DNA of 64,000 nucleotides from Linanthus parryae (GCA_023055425.1 JALGPY010000001.1:113565057-113629056); one strand, 5' to 3'; counted from the first letter of the stretch, positions 12,373-23,985 are shown. Program-made: numbers and translations. The notes: a model not told the origin generated them from the sequence alone.

Positions 12373-13002
12373 TGTGTACAAGAGAATCCGGCAGAGAGAA
12401 CTTCTGTGTACACCAAGGGCAGAGGATCAAGATTGGCACAGGAGGTGTTGGGTTGTGTGTAGGGAGAGAGTAAGGCAGTAGCACTGTATGAGAGAGAGAC
12501 AGGGGTTTGGCAGAGCTTCCGCGTATATCTGGTGTGTTCTCCCTTGTATGGAAGGGTTAGCGATCCTATATATAATGGAGAATGTGACCGTTGCAGTGTG
12601 GTTAATGCGCCCATCAATGGCGGCTTAATTAGCTTAACCACAACGGCACGTTCGTCCGCGTATATAGGGACCGTTACAGCACGTTATCCGCGTATACAGG
12701 AATCGTTATGGGGTTGACCGGGTTTGACCGGATTGACCGGGTTTATGGAGCTCGTGCCATAAATCTCTCAAAAGCAGTTACTAAGGGTCGCGCGCGGGCT
12801 TGGCTCGCACGCGATAGGACTTACTCTAGCCTCCAGACCACTAAGTCCCTACAAGTCCCGTGCAGTGGTATGCGAGGGCCCTGTCTCGCAGCTCCCACGT
12901 GGATCAGCGCGGCTGGTGATCCAGTGTGTGTGGAGCACAATATGGTGTGCTAGATGATTGCCACGTGGCTAAGATCTGTCTACTCAGAAAGCACTATCTA
13001 CA
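12373..13002 (-). repeat. 3' LTR of the Tat-type element
   Basis: It starts TGTGTACAAGAG and ends CTATCTACA, 630 bp long. It aligns to 26639-27161 plus 40115-40222 with about 14 differences. Three copies of a CGCGTATA motif lie within it. Confidence 0.92.
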
Positions 13003-13018
13003 TTAGCCCCCTTTCTGC
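13003..13018 (-). other. Polypurine tract of the Tat-type element
   Basis: On the minus strand, GCAGAAAGGGGGCTAA abuts the 3' LTR start, in the correct position and polarity for an element read on the minus strand. Confidence 0.7.
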
Positions 13019-13768
13019 GCGTGAAGACTCATAGCCAGATAGGCTTCCATGCGCAGGAACCAACGTACGCGTCGCCGCCACGCACCAATTCAAATATGTA
13101 CAGATTCAGCCCCCGTGCGTGCCATTATGAACTAAACCCCTAGAGTCGTGCCGTCTGGTCTTTTAGGGTTTTAGGCGCGACGTCAGCTTGTCCTGTGATT
13201 GCGCGATTCGACGGTGACAGTTGCGATTCGACTACTGAAAGGACGCAACCCTTCATTGTTTTTGGATAAATACTCTGTGCTCTCCATTGTTGTAAAGCAT
13301 CACTTCTTTCTCTTAAAGTGAATGATACCTGAAAGCCTTCAAGAGCAGATTCAGATAATCAATCACCAGTTCTCTCTTGTCAATCGTCTTCTTCAATTGT
13401 GCGCATCCAAGCAAGCTTTACCAAAACAAGGTTGGCCTTGTTCAATTTTGTTTAATATACTGATATATGCTTTGAACTGCGTTGGATCTGCAAACCCATG
13501 ACTTCTTGAAACATATTATCCACTGAAAACTATGAAGAAGATCTTGCTCTTTGAATCCAACTTTGATTTAATCCCCAGATGATAAGGATTTTGAATGTAG
13601 GGTTTCTGAAATCCCTGATAATGCAAACGATTCCAATATCTAATTTTGAAGATTACCACTGGACTGTTCATCTTTCTTCCAATAAATCCTCGTATGCTTT
13701 GAACTGAATCTTGAAATTCAAACTAAAGTATGTGTATTTCTCCCCCCTTTTTTCTTGCTTTTCCGCAG
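13019..13768 (+). promoter_or_regulatory. Probable promoter, 5' leader and leader intron of the antisense gene
   Basis: A TATA-like GATAAATACT (about 13265) is followed by a pyrimidine-rich stretch, a candidate leader exon to 13430 with donor AAG|GTTGG at 13431, and a strong branch/pyrimidine/CAG acceptor ending at 13768. The segment itself is otherwise non-coding. An ATG at 13322 opens a short frame, but its phase does not match the next exon. Confidence 0.45.
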
Positions 13769-15648
13769 GAATGGCAAAGACATAGGAACCAAACCTATTA
13801 AGGAGGTCGAAGAAATACCTGATCTCCGCCAGGCCTTATGGCGAAAAGCCCCCTATCTGGGTGGCAAAGACTTTTACAATGCTAGGGTTAAGGTGAAGAA
13901 CCTGCCAATCCCTGTCCCTGCTGAAGAATTGCAAACGTTGACCCCTCCAGTTAAATCAGCCCTGCACGAATTAATCGATTCCGAGGACGTGGTTCGATTG
14001 GGAGTCGAAAATGGGTATTTCCCGTACACTGCGATTTCCACTCAAGCGTTTGTTCAGAAATTGGACTTCATGGATGAGTGGATTGACCATGTACTGACCA
14101 ATCATGCCATTACTTTAAACGAGGCTGGCATATATTTCGCAGTTCGTGCTATGAAGGGTGCTGCCGTGAAGCTGGACCAGTCCATGCTTCTAAACCTTCT
14201 TTCTCGTTACTCGCCTGCGACTCACACATTCCATTTTGCTGAGTTCGAGGCTGCTCCCACGCTTGAAGATGTGCACATGCTGTATGATCTGTCTCCCGTG
14301 GGTGAGGTGGATCCTTTGAGTCCCTTGAGAACTGATGCAGAGATCGCTTTGTACAAGCAAATGGAGGAGTGCTTGTCAGAGGTGAAGAAAATTTCCACCC
14401 GGTGGACTCCCGCAGAAAACTTCTTCCCGACTGGCAGTTAGTTGACACATCTGCGAAGAACACTTGGAGCAAGTGGGTGCAATACTTCTTTCGTGATTAT
14501 GCGAACAATAGTATCACCAAGAAGCTTTTGAGTCAAAACCCAAAGGTTAAAAACTATGTGAATGGCAAGGGTTATCACTTGACCCTATGCGGTTTCCTCT
14601 GCGCCTGGTTGTCGAGGTATATGATCGATGGGCATCCGCATGATGGGGTCTTCTATCATGTTCTTCCTCTTGCTGTGAAACTGGCCCTTGGTCAGAAAGT
14701 CGCACTTGGGCCCTTAGTTTTGGGCACGCTGTACCACAGGTTGGATCAGCTGGTCGTAGCAATCAAGCAATCGCGTGGTCGCCTCGACGTGCTGAATTAC
14801 ATCAACATTGCTTTCTTGACTATGTGGGTCTTCGAGCGATGGCCCTCTTATGCCCCAATTCCTTCTAGGCCCAGCAAATGGTGTCCCCCAGGCGCGGAGG
14901 AGGAGCGTAATAGCGGCAGGGCTGCGAGGTGGTTTGGAACTAACTTTCCCAAGTGCGTTTGGAGCCTGGTATGCGACAATCGGGAAGAGTTTATAGCTCG
15001 GCTATGCCACGCGCGTTGAGAATGTGCGATGGTTCCCAAAACTGTCCCTCTAAGGCTGTTGCTTTCTCTGAAGAGCTTCTTTTCGAGGACGGGAAGCATT
15101 TCCACGAGCGCTATCGCGAATTCTTCTGCTGGTGTCTGAGAGGTTCTCTTCTTGCTCTTGCGGAGTACGTTTGTGAGCTCGCACCTAGGTACGAGAGAAT
15201 CACCGTGGACGTTGATCCTACTCGCGTTTCTCCCCAGTTCGGCTTCGATGCAGTGGCACCATCAATCTGGCCGCAGTCTATCATAAGAGGCTGCTACAAG
15301 CGGTTACTGTCTGGGGAGTGTAAAACAATCTTGAGGAGCAATCTTCCCTTCGAGCAACCCCAAGGTAACCGCGAAGGTGGCTACTCCAGAAACTGGGTCG
15401 CTTATTGGAATACCCAGCAGACAAGGTTTGAGACGCAGTCGACCCCTCGGCCAAGCAGAGCTCATGTGATCAAAAGGAATTCTTTCCCTTTCCGTCCCAA
15501 CTGTAGCCTGGACGATTCTGAATATGGCTGCTGTTCGTTGCTGGATCGCGAGAATCACTTGTGCCCCTCCACCATTCTTGACGAAAAGATAGCCGCAGTT
15601 AGGAGAGGTGATTCGCATGTCGTCAGATACAGCGAAACTTTCGCTAAG

Positions 15649-15726
15649 GTAAGCAATTTCCTTTGCATGTGCTAAGTTTCCTTATTCCAATATGTTGAAA
15701 ACTTCATGCTTCTTTTTCTGCTGCAG
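15649..15726 (+). other. Intron 1 of the antisense gene
   Basis: AAG|GTAAGC donor and TTCTGCTGCAG| acceptor. Phase 0; the frame continues into CYVRRFASGE. Confidence 0.8.
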
Positions 15727-16849
15727 TGCTATGTGAGGAGGTTTGCATCTGGTGAGCGCTCCAAATCGCTGGTCACCACCATTGTTACTGCGAGAAGACA
15801 GGGACAACCAGTTCGGCTAGCATCGGAAATGGATCCCACGGTTGAGACCAAAATTCGCGAGATTATGAATGCTTTTGCTGATTCGCTGATAGACAACACT
15901 CCAGTCTTGTCTCCACCCAGGAACGATCCATCTCCTCCAGCAACTGCTGCTCCGAGAGCGAAAAGGCCCAGACAAAGAGGAATCACAATCTCTTCCCCTA
16001 GGAGCGCTCCAACTTCCCCTCCTGCAAGATCCCTTACTGCCAGGGATAAAGGTAAAGGTCGCATGCCCAGTAAAGCGCGGAAGGAGCTCGCGGTGGAGAC
16101 CTTTGTTCCGTTTGGCCAGGAGGAAGAGGAGGAGAGAAGGGAGACAAGAGAAGGAGATGAAGAAGAGGAAAGAATTGAAGACGTCAGAGACAGAGAGAGA
16201 GATGAGATACAAGAGGAAGAGTCAGGAGGTATCTCAATCGTACTTCTCTTCTCATTATCTTAACTCTTCACAATCTTGTTTGAACGAATTGTTTCTTTGC
16301 AGATGATGATGATGAGACCATCAGTGGCCTTTTGGCCAAGAGGCAGAAGAGGGGTTCTCATTCTGGTGTTTCCAACGAAACCATAAGCGAGGACATTCTT
16401 GCCGAGTCCAGGAGAACAGCTGCGGAGGCTGCTGAAAGAAGAAGAAAGCGAGAAGAAGAGGAGCTCGAACGCGTAAAGCAAAGGAGCCTAGAAGAACAAC
16501 ACGTCGACGACTTAGTGCGTCCAACTGATGAGGAAGATGCACTTCCAGAAGACGTGGCTCCTCAAGTTGACGAGGATGAAGCGGCTCAAGAGGAGGACGC
16601 GGCTGCTCTGGAGCAAGTCCAAGCAGACTTCGAAGAGATTGCAGGCGGTAATGAAGGTGAGATTTTTAATCTTGCGGTAACTTACCGAGATGTGATTGTT
16701 GGTGCGTTAAAGCACGGCTTGTCGAAAGCTGACATTCGCCACTGGCTAGTAAGCAAGTGCGGTGAACCTTCAGGTAATCACTTGAACAACATGTGTGAAC
16801 TAGGCTTAGTAACCCAAACATAATCTTGACTGGTTTCTTCGCGCCCCAG

Positions 16850-16954
16850 GTCACGCTCATCTTAAAGATATGCTTAATGAAGATACATTAATAGGGCAAG
16901 GTTCCGTGTCCTTAGCATATGACGAAGATACTGCAATCCCACCCTCGCGTGGAG
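16850..16954 (+). other. Short 105-nt exon of the antisense gene
   Basis: It is bounded by GCGCCCCAG| and |GTGCTC, is 35 codons long, and is open in the frame set by the flanking exons (phase 1 in, phase 1 out). It encodes LKDMLNEDTLIGQGSV and similar residues. It could be skipped without changing frame. Confidence 0.6.
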
Positions 16955-18080
16955 GTGCTCGCTCTTAGCTTACCAAAGATAATAAATATTATGCAACACA
17001 AGTTACCTCACATCATCGTTTCTTGTATCGCAGGCAATGCTGATGAAGCCGTGTTGGAACAAAGGAATCAACCCTCTGCATCCTATGTCCCGGTGCCGAG
17101 TTCTCACACTGAGAAGCCCGTCGCAGCTGCTGAGTATGCAGGAGAGCCCTTCGAGGACATCATTGAAGTTTCTGATGATGTCGAAGCTGACACCGTGTTG
17201 ATGGAGGAAGATGCCCATGCTGCTATTGAGGAAACAAAAGTAGATGCTGCTAATGCTATCGCACCTGAAGGCATCCCTGATCAAGCTGCAGCTTCTAGTG
17301 CTGCTATGCCTCCGGTGATGACTGAGCCTGCGGTGACTCTTCCTGCGTGGAACTTTTGGAGTTCGCAGGTCGGGGCTGCAATCGCACCTGGTGCGGCTTA
17401 TACTCTTCCTACCAACTATGAAGAGTTAGAGCTCGCAGCTGATAGGAGGGCAATGGAGCGAGGACAGCCTTCAGCTGCCCCAACAATGCGCATTCCTTCT
17501 TTGCGCGAGATCCTTGAAGGAACTGGTATGTCATGATTGTTGTTCGCATCTTGAATTCTTCATTTGCAAGTTTGATAGTCTGACTTGGTTTAACATTGCT
17601 TTAGGGTTGAAGCAAGCTGACGTGGATTGGCTAATTCGGATGCGCCTCTCCTATCCTCAATCATTTGTGAGGTCTCTGGAGATAGGGCCCTTCGACAGGA
17701 GACTGTTTTTGACTGAAGCCATCTGGATTTTGGAGCAGCTATCCGCAGCCACACCTGCGACCATTTCTCCTCAGAGTGCGGAGTTGCTTTTCGGCATGTG
17801 TCAAAACCTTCTCGCCAAAGTTCAAGGCAAGCTGGGCTTTGGGTATCTTGTCAAAAGAGTCACCCAGATTCGCGCGGCCGTGAATTTGAAGCGCGGCTAC
17901 CATAACCTCGCAGCTGAGGAGCAGAAGGTGGAGCAGCAAAAGCAGAAGGCTGAAGAGGCTGTGAAGCTCTTCCATGAGATGAACGCCAAATATGAGCAAT
18001 TGAAGCAAGAAGTGGAGCAAGTGGAAAATCTGTCACGTCAGTTTACTCCTAATGACTCCCTGGTCAAAGGCATATTTTGA

Positions 18081-19435
18081 AAAATAGCAAATCTATGTCG
18101 AGAAAAAAATGCTAAAACATTACTGTAATGTTGCTAGGGTTTCTCCCCCCTTTTTGTTCAAAAAGAATTTGAATGCCTGTTTTGCCCTTCCCGGGATTTG
18201 CTCGAATATCTCTGTGCATATCAATTATGACGTCAGCTATTGATATTCTGCCTTGATTTTTGCGCTAATTGCTTATTAGATAAGCACGCTTTCCTTGGGA
18301 AGTCCATCCGTATCATGACCATCCGTCATCAATTAGGATACGCAACCGAATCGTCGTAGCCTTTAGTAGGGTTATTGATTGTTACCTCTTTTCAAGGCGT
18401 AAGTGATTGATTCTTACCCTTTTTTCAAGCTTTGCTGACTCATCTAAGCAACTGAAGAGTCTCAACAGGGTCTATATAAACCCTGCCTTATGCTGCTTGG
18501 GTTCTTCATCCCACAATGTGGTTTGCCGTGAGTCCTTACGACTGTTGGCTTCAATGCTTATTTTTCGTTGATTCATGGCAGCTTCAAGTTGTGAAACCTG
18601 AGTTTGTTCTTTGTGCCATAGAAATAGCTTCCAAGATCCGCTTTACAAGGCTTATTGATCTTTATAACTATCATAAAGAAGATGCAGATAATACCTCATG
18701 TTTGCTCGAAGAATTTTCTTCGTCTATTATATTTGCAGGTCATGCTTTCGGCCGCCTCCCGGCGAGGTGCAACGCCGTACTGGCCTTTTTACCGGTTCAT
18801 AATGAACGGTGGATTTCTCCTCTAGCTTGCCCGGAGGCGAATTTCTTGCCTCCACGTTCTTGAACTCGGGGTGGCGAGCCAATGTGCTCGTCTCCGTGGA
18901 CAAGGAGCTTCTTGCCCTAGGAGTTGCTGCTTGCCTGTTTTTCACAGCCGCATACGCCGGAACAGGTGGTTCCTCAGGCACGTCTCTTGGGCAGAAGACC
19001 AGACAATGGCCTTGTCAGATCCTGAGATCTTGATCGTAGCATCGCATAGGTCTTGTAGACATGGCGGGCTGTCCTTTTCGCAGGAGCACCCTACTTGCTA
19101 CAGATCTTTGGTCGCAGATCTTTGTATAGCATAGCTTCTGCTAGGACCGTTAGGTCGATCCCTTTTCAGTTAGGATTCCCCCGATATGTAACTTCCGCTT
19201 GTAAGTTACTATTTAGATGCATTGTAAGCCATGTTGGCTGCGTAACTAGCTTGATCTGAGCTTTTCGCTTGTAAGCTGCTATCTAGACAGATAAATTTTA
19301 AGTCGTTTTGACTCATAATGATAAAACGCTTTGTATGATTTGCTGTTTTCGTTACAAAAAATTACAATTTCGCATGCGCATTGGCAAATTTTACCTTCTG
19401 TAGTGCTGTATTCACACTTTGCATTGTTGCTATGA
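18081..19435 (+). other. Region between antisense gene and tandem array, with a second TATA box
   Basis: A clear TATA box (TATATAAA, 18473-18480) is followed ~35 bp later by a pyrimidine-rich start region. A TATTTGCAG acceptor at about 18738 precedes a GC-richer block (18740-19130) that looks exonic but has no long single frame and no recognised domain. It may be a second, decayed antisense transcription unit of the element, or captured sequence. Confidence 0.35.
18473..18480 (+). promoter_or_regulatory. TATA box, possible second antisense promoter
   Basis: TATATAAA lies in a GGTC-TATATAAA-CCC context, typical of plant core promoters. No defined coding sequence follows. Confidence 0.45.
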
Positions 19436-19555
19436 TTTGCTATCTGTCGGATAGATTCGCAGATATGATTTGAATCGTTCGAGATCGCATTTGCATAGCT
19501 TTTCTATCTTGGCCGATAGGCTTGAGGTTTACTTAAGGTTAGACTCAAGTACGGG

Positions 19556-20070
19556 GGCTATCTCGGCAGATAGGCTTTTGTAGATCACTTAAGATCATTT
19601 TGCATAAAGCTGCTATCATGGCAGATAGCCTTAAGGATTATTTTGAGATCGCATTCGTGTAGTGCTGCTATCGTGGCAAATAGGCTTGAAAGATCATTTA
19701 AGATCATGTTCGCATAGGCTGCTATCGTGGCAGATAGGCCTTAAAAGATCACTTAAGATCGTATTCGCATAGGCTGCTATCACGGCGGATAGGCTTTAAA
19801 AGATCACTTAAGATCGTATTCGCATAGGCTGCTATCACGGCGGATAGGCTTGGAGATCACTTAAGATCATATTCGCATAGGCTGCTATCACGGCGGATAG
19901 GCTTTAAAAGATCACTTAAGATCGTATTTGCATAGGCTGCTATCACGGCGGATAGGCTTGGAGATCACTTAAGATCATATTCGCATAGGCTGCTATCACG
20001 GCGGATAGGCTTAAAAGATCACTTAAGATCGTATTCGCATAGGCTGCTATCATGGCAGATAGGCTTAATA
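19556..20070. repeat. 54-bp tandem array inside the Tat element (about 10 units)
   Basis: GCTATC-type cores start at 19556, 19609, 19663, 19718, 19773, 19828, 19881, 19936, 19989 and 20043, so the period is 53-55 bp. Each unit has CTATC...GATAG inverted halves (GCTATCACGGCGGATAGG) and GATCACTTAAGATC. The later units are nearly identical and the first two or three are more diverged, with further relics back to about 19436. Tandem arrays in the 3' untranslated part are common in Tat-lineage elements. Confidence 0.92.
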
Positions 20071-20264
20071 TATAGATAAATAAAGTGATAAGGACAGCTG
20101 AAATCATAAAGTTCTTCCCATTTGGGAGAAGTCTTTTTATTATAGAACACTCTCGTATGGGAGAGATGAAATTACAATTCCCTTATATGGGAGAGAAGAT
20201 GCACGAGTTTTACAATACAGAGCATAAAGCAGACGTTGTAATCTAACACTTATAATGAGAGAAG
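20071..20264 (-). other. Non-coding spacer between array and integrase end
   Basis: About 190 bp with short repeated GGGAGAG/TGGGAGAAG motifs and no ORF. Confidence 0.5.
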
Positions 20265-21280
20265 TTAAGGATAATACTTCTTGATCCAGCGCATGTTGAT
20301 TGAGCTTGGGGTTGAGGTCGTTCCATGTAACCTCCGTATGTTGCAGTAGCCACTATCAAAGACTTCTGTGACTTCAAAGGGTCCTTCCCAATTGGCTGCG
20401 AATTTTGGGTGAGCTGCCTCTCGCATGCAATGGTTCGACGCGCGTAAGACCAAATCTCCAACTGCGAAATCTCGACGTTGGACTGTCTTGTTGTACGCAC
20501 GAGCGATCCTTTCTTGGTATCGTTTATTAGTCCTTTTAGCTTGCTCCCGCTTCTCTTCTAACAGGACCAAGTCATGATCTCGTTGATTGTCATATAATGC
20601 ATGAAAAGCCAACCTCGCGGAGTTGATCTTCACTTCCGGAGGTACCACAGCTTCAGCTCCATAGCATAAAAGAAATGGCGAGACCCCTGTGGGCGTCCTT
20701 GGAGAAGTCCGATAGGCCCACAAGGCTATGCTCAAAGAATCAGCCCATTTCTTGTGGTCATCTTGCTCAAGATCCTTAATAACGTCTTGTTGGTTGCTTC
20801 CGCTTGCCCATTCCCCTTCGGGTAGTATGGGGTAGAGCATATCTGCCTTATGTTGTACTCTGCTAGCTTTGCAGCCACCTGGCGATTAACAAAAGGGGTG
20901 CCATTATCCGAAAGAATAGTGTTTGGAATTCCGAACCTGCATATAATGCTTTCTTGGATGAAATGAACCACGACTAGCGCATTTGCTGTCTTCAGTGGTA
21001 TTGCTTCTACCCACTTGGTGAACAACTCGGTCGCGGTGAGAATGAAATGATTCCCGTGCGAGGTTGGTTGAATGGGACCAACGAAATCGAAAGCCCATGT
21101 ATGAAACGGCCATGGTGTTCCCAACGCATGTAGATCTACGGCAGGAGCGTGCACTAGATTACCTTTGAATTGGCACTCCTGGCACCGTCTTACTTTAGTG
21201 CGACAATCTGCCTCCATGGTGGGCCAGAAGTAACCAACCGAGAGGAGCTGTCTGCATAACTTCGCACCTCCCTGATGTTA
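20265..21280 (-). pseudogene. Integrase of the Tat-type element (stop and frameshift)
   Basis: The zinc-binding region is cut by a TAA at 21278-21280, after which HQGGAKLCRQLLSVGYFWP and CQECQFKG continue. The D-D-E core is visible: AFDFVGP (about 21110), LSDNGTPF (about 20920) and GNGQAEATNK (about 20815). A frame change near 20770-20840 separates this from the C-terminal part (ALWAYRTSPRTPTGVSPF, then WEGPFEVTEV). No chromodomain follows, as expected for Tat. It would insert the cDNA into the genome; this copy is inactive. Confidence 0.86.
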
Positions 21281-21900
21281 CACTTGATGAGAAATGTCCA
21301 TCACCTCTTGTGCTTCCTTGTCGTCTAGACATCGCAGCAGGTTACCTTCATGGCCCCTTCGCCAAAGCAGATTTTTTTGCACCACATATCGTGCTGCTTT
21401 TCTCTTTAGTTTCTCGGCTTCTTTGCTCGACTCGGGCACAATACCCTGCGTGAGAAAGTCAAAGAGTGGTTTCCTCCAATCCACATCATCGTCGGTCAGA
21501 GCAATTGATAGAGAGTCTTTGATCAGTGCGCAACTCTCGCAATTTCCTTGAATCAATGCTGCGGCCATTGACATGTCCGGCCAATGAATGCCATACCTCT
21601 GGGCTTTCCGATAGATTGACACCTCACTTTCCCCGCAAGCATGTTTGTGAATCTTTTCTAATAGCGCTTGTCCCTCCAGCTCCGAGACGCATCGCATGAG
21701 GATTCCGCCAGGGCCTTTGTAGTAGAGGGTGTTGTCATGTATGCAATGTCCCTTTGTGGATGCCCAATCCTCGTTGCTCGTGCCTTCCGCGATGGCACAT
21801 AAGATTGACTTTCTCCAGTCAGCATCATCCATGCATTCGTCGCACGCGTCCTCTGTCAACGTCGAGGATGTTCGCACTTCAATCGAGATTCTCGCGGGGC
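21281..21900 (-). pseudogene. Linker between archaeal-type RNase H and integrase, with an extra H2C2-like segment
   Basis: It is in the same frame as the preceding RNase H. It contains KIHKHACGESEVSIYRKAQ followed by CESCALI, which resembles an integrase zinc-binding segment, and then the normal pre-integrase stretch (LLWRRGHEGNLLRC) leading to the real HHCC domain. Confidence 0.6.
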
Positions 21901-22372
21901 ATTTGTCTGCACTAACCTTGGATCCCAAGATAGCTAAAGCATCAGCATGCCTATTGTCCGCTCTGGGTTTGTGCTCGTATCTAACGTCGCAGAACTGTTG
22001 CACCAGTTTTTGTACTAGGGTCCGGTAGGGAAATAGGTTTATCTCCTTCAAACCATACTCGCCCGAGGCTTGTTTGACGATTAGCTTGGAGTCCCCCATA
22101 ACCGTTATATTGCTTACTTCTAGGGCCCTTGCCGCGCGAAGTCCTGCGATGAGAGCTTCATACTCTGCTTCATTGTTTGTGACTGCGAAGTCAAGCTTTG
22201 CGGACATCTGTATGACCTCTCCATCTGGCTTGGTCAAGACTATCCCAATGCCTCCACCTTTCCTTGTTGACGAGCCATCGAAATGGAGCGTCCAATAGGG
22301 CAGCTCAACTGCGTAGATTTCAGCTCCCTCCAATTCTTCTTCAATCACAGGCTCATGACTGTTATCAGGGAA
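21901..22372 (-). pseudogene. Second, archaeal-type RNase H (aRNH) of the Tat-type element
   Basis: All catalytic motifs are present: LHFDGSSTRKGGG (first Asp), NNEAEYEALIAGL (Glu), VMGDSKLIV (Asp) and ADNRHADALA (final Asp). This domain is a lineage hallmark of Tat elements and would degrade the RNA strand of RNA-DNA hybrids. A stop near 22370 and a frame change separate it from the first RNase H upstream. Confidence 0.85.
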
Positions 22373-22449
22373 CTATGCTAGCAAATCCGGTACCGCTTGC
22401 GACTTGATCGCCCGGGGCCGAACACACGTGATGTCATATTGAGAAATGG

Positions 22450-22821
22450 TCATATACCATTTTGCCAATCTCTCCCAGGAGTGGTGTGAGTCAGAAGATA
22501 CCGTATGGGGTCGCTCTTTGTGACCACTACTACTTTGTGCGAAGCAAAATAGTGTCTCAACTTCTCAATTACAAAGAATAAGGCAAGGCAATGTCGTTCG
22601 ATATCCGTGTACCTTGATTCTGCGGGCTGCACTATGCGAGAGATGTAGTAGATGGGCCTTTCTTGAACCTCGTACTCCTGAGCTAGGACTCCTATAGACC
22701 TCCTTGTTGACGTCAGATACAACAAGAGTGGTGATCCAAGCTGAGGTGCGATCATTACTTTTGACGATGTCAGCAGCTCCTTTAGTTTCCCGAACGCATC
22801 CTCGTGTTCTGCAGTCCAGTT
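22450..22821 (-). pseudogene. First (gypsy-type) RNase H, catalytic positions lost
   Basis: The fold is recognisable (IYYISRIVQPAESRYTDIER; KLRHYFASHKVVVVT). The usual DAS motif is replaced by LTSTRRS and the TDH motif by TKSD, so the Asp residues needed for metal binding are missing, while the middle Glu position is kept. It follows an in-frame TAA at 22822-22824, and its frame breaks before the second RNase H. Confidence 0.75.
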
Positions 22822-23985
22822 TTATACAGCATCTTTCTTGAGAAGATCACTGAAACAGAAGGTGATTTCGGCGATCGCTGGGATGAACCTTCGCAGATAG
22901 GATAGCTTTCCCAAGAAGGTTTTCAAGGTACTTTGGTTATGTGGCGCCGTCATGCTAGTGATGGCCGATACCTTCGCAGGATCAGGCTCTATTCCTTGAC
23001 GATGTACCACACATCCCAAGAACTTCCCTGATGTTACCCCGAATGCGCACTTCATGGGATTCATCTTTAATTGAAAGCATCTGCATCTGTTGAACACTTT
23101 TCGCAAATCCCCCAGATGGTCTGCCTCCTCCTTGGATTTGACAACTAGGTCATCCACGTAGAATTCTACTTCCTTGTGCATCATGTCGTGAAACAGGGCC
23201 ATCATGGTCCGCTGGTAAGTCGCACCTGCGTTTTTTAAGCCAAAAGGCATAACCGTATAATTGAAGACTCCCACCGGGGTGATGAATGCGGTTTTCCGTG
23301 CATCTTCGGGGTCCATCTTGATCTGATTGTACCCGCTGAAGCCGTCCATGAAGCTGAACATGCGATGACCCGCAGTCGAATCGATAAGTAAGTCAATGTT
23401 GGGGAGCGGAAAATCATCCTTGGGGCAGAAGCGATTAAGAACTCGGAAGTCTACGCAAATGCGAAGTTGCCCATTCTTCTTTACTACTGGCACAATGTTG
23501 GCCAACCATGTGGGGTGATGATTTGGCTCTATGAATTTGGCATCCAGGAGTTTGACAATTTCCTGCTTAATCTTCACGTTGAGCTCCGGCCTAAAGCTTC
23601 TTGTGCTCTGCTTTACCGGTTTGGATCCTGGAATTACATCCAGTCGGTGCATGGTGATGCTCGTATCTAGACCGGTCATTTCATCGTATTCCCATGCGAA
23701 CACGTCCTTGTATTCAGTCAAGAGTTGCAGCAATCTTTCCTCCTCTTCGCCTGTGAGGTCCGCACTTAGAAAGACTGGCCTCTTCTTTTCTTCGCTCGGG
23801 CTTAGGAATACCTCCTTCAGCTCCTGCTTTTGCGGTCTGGGTTTGTCTTCCATGTATTCGGGTGCTTCTTTGAGTTTCTCTTCTAGAGCGCTTGGCATTG
23901 GTTTGTTTGTCTCCGAAACCTGCTCAATTTGATTGATTTGCTCAGGGATATCCCCATGCTCGCGTGAGGACACCCCCGCGCACCT
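22822..23985 (-). pseudogene. Reverse transcriptase of the Tat-type element
   Basis: It continues in frame after a single TGA (23986-23988). RT motifs are intact: ANIVPVVKKNGQLRICVDF, LPNIDLLIDSTAG, MPFGLKNAGATYQR and the catalytic YVDD at about 23147-23158, then the thumb region (GKLSYLRRFIPA). The frame ends at a TAA (22822-22824) before RNase H. Confidence 0.88.

Larger units (their letters stand above)
13769..18080 (+). pseudogene. Multi-exon antisense gene of the Tat element: plant-mobile-domain-like protein
   Basis: This gene is coded opposite to gag-pol, between integrase and the 3' LTR. Exons by consensus splice sites: 13769-15648, 15727-16228, 16303-16656, 16850-16954, 17034-17525, 17605-18080. 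All junctions from 15648 onward keep frame. The first exon encodes an aminotransferase-like/plant mobile domain (WIDHVLTNHAITLNEAGIYF; later HLTLCGFLCAWLSRYMIDG and NYINIAFLTMWVFERW). The middle exons are acidic, Glu-rich and disordered, with basic patches (AKRPRQRG). The last exon has a Gln/Glu/Lys-rich coiled coil (about 17920-18040). Two frame changes (about 14430 and 15010) and a frame mismatch at the start make this copy a pseudogene. Extra antisense ORFs are known in Tat-lineage elements; this protein's role is not known and none is claimed. Confidence 0.75.

Noticed and set aside
13322..13430. Short first coding exon of the antisense gene
   Set aside because: Good donor site, but its phase does not join to the frame of the exon at 13769; kept only as a likely leader exon.
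19556..20070. CRISPR-like array
   Set aside because: Repeat units are contiguous without unique spacers, and the DNA is eukaryotic retrotransposon sequence.
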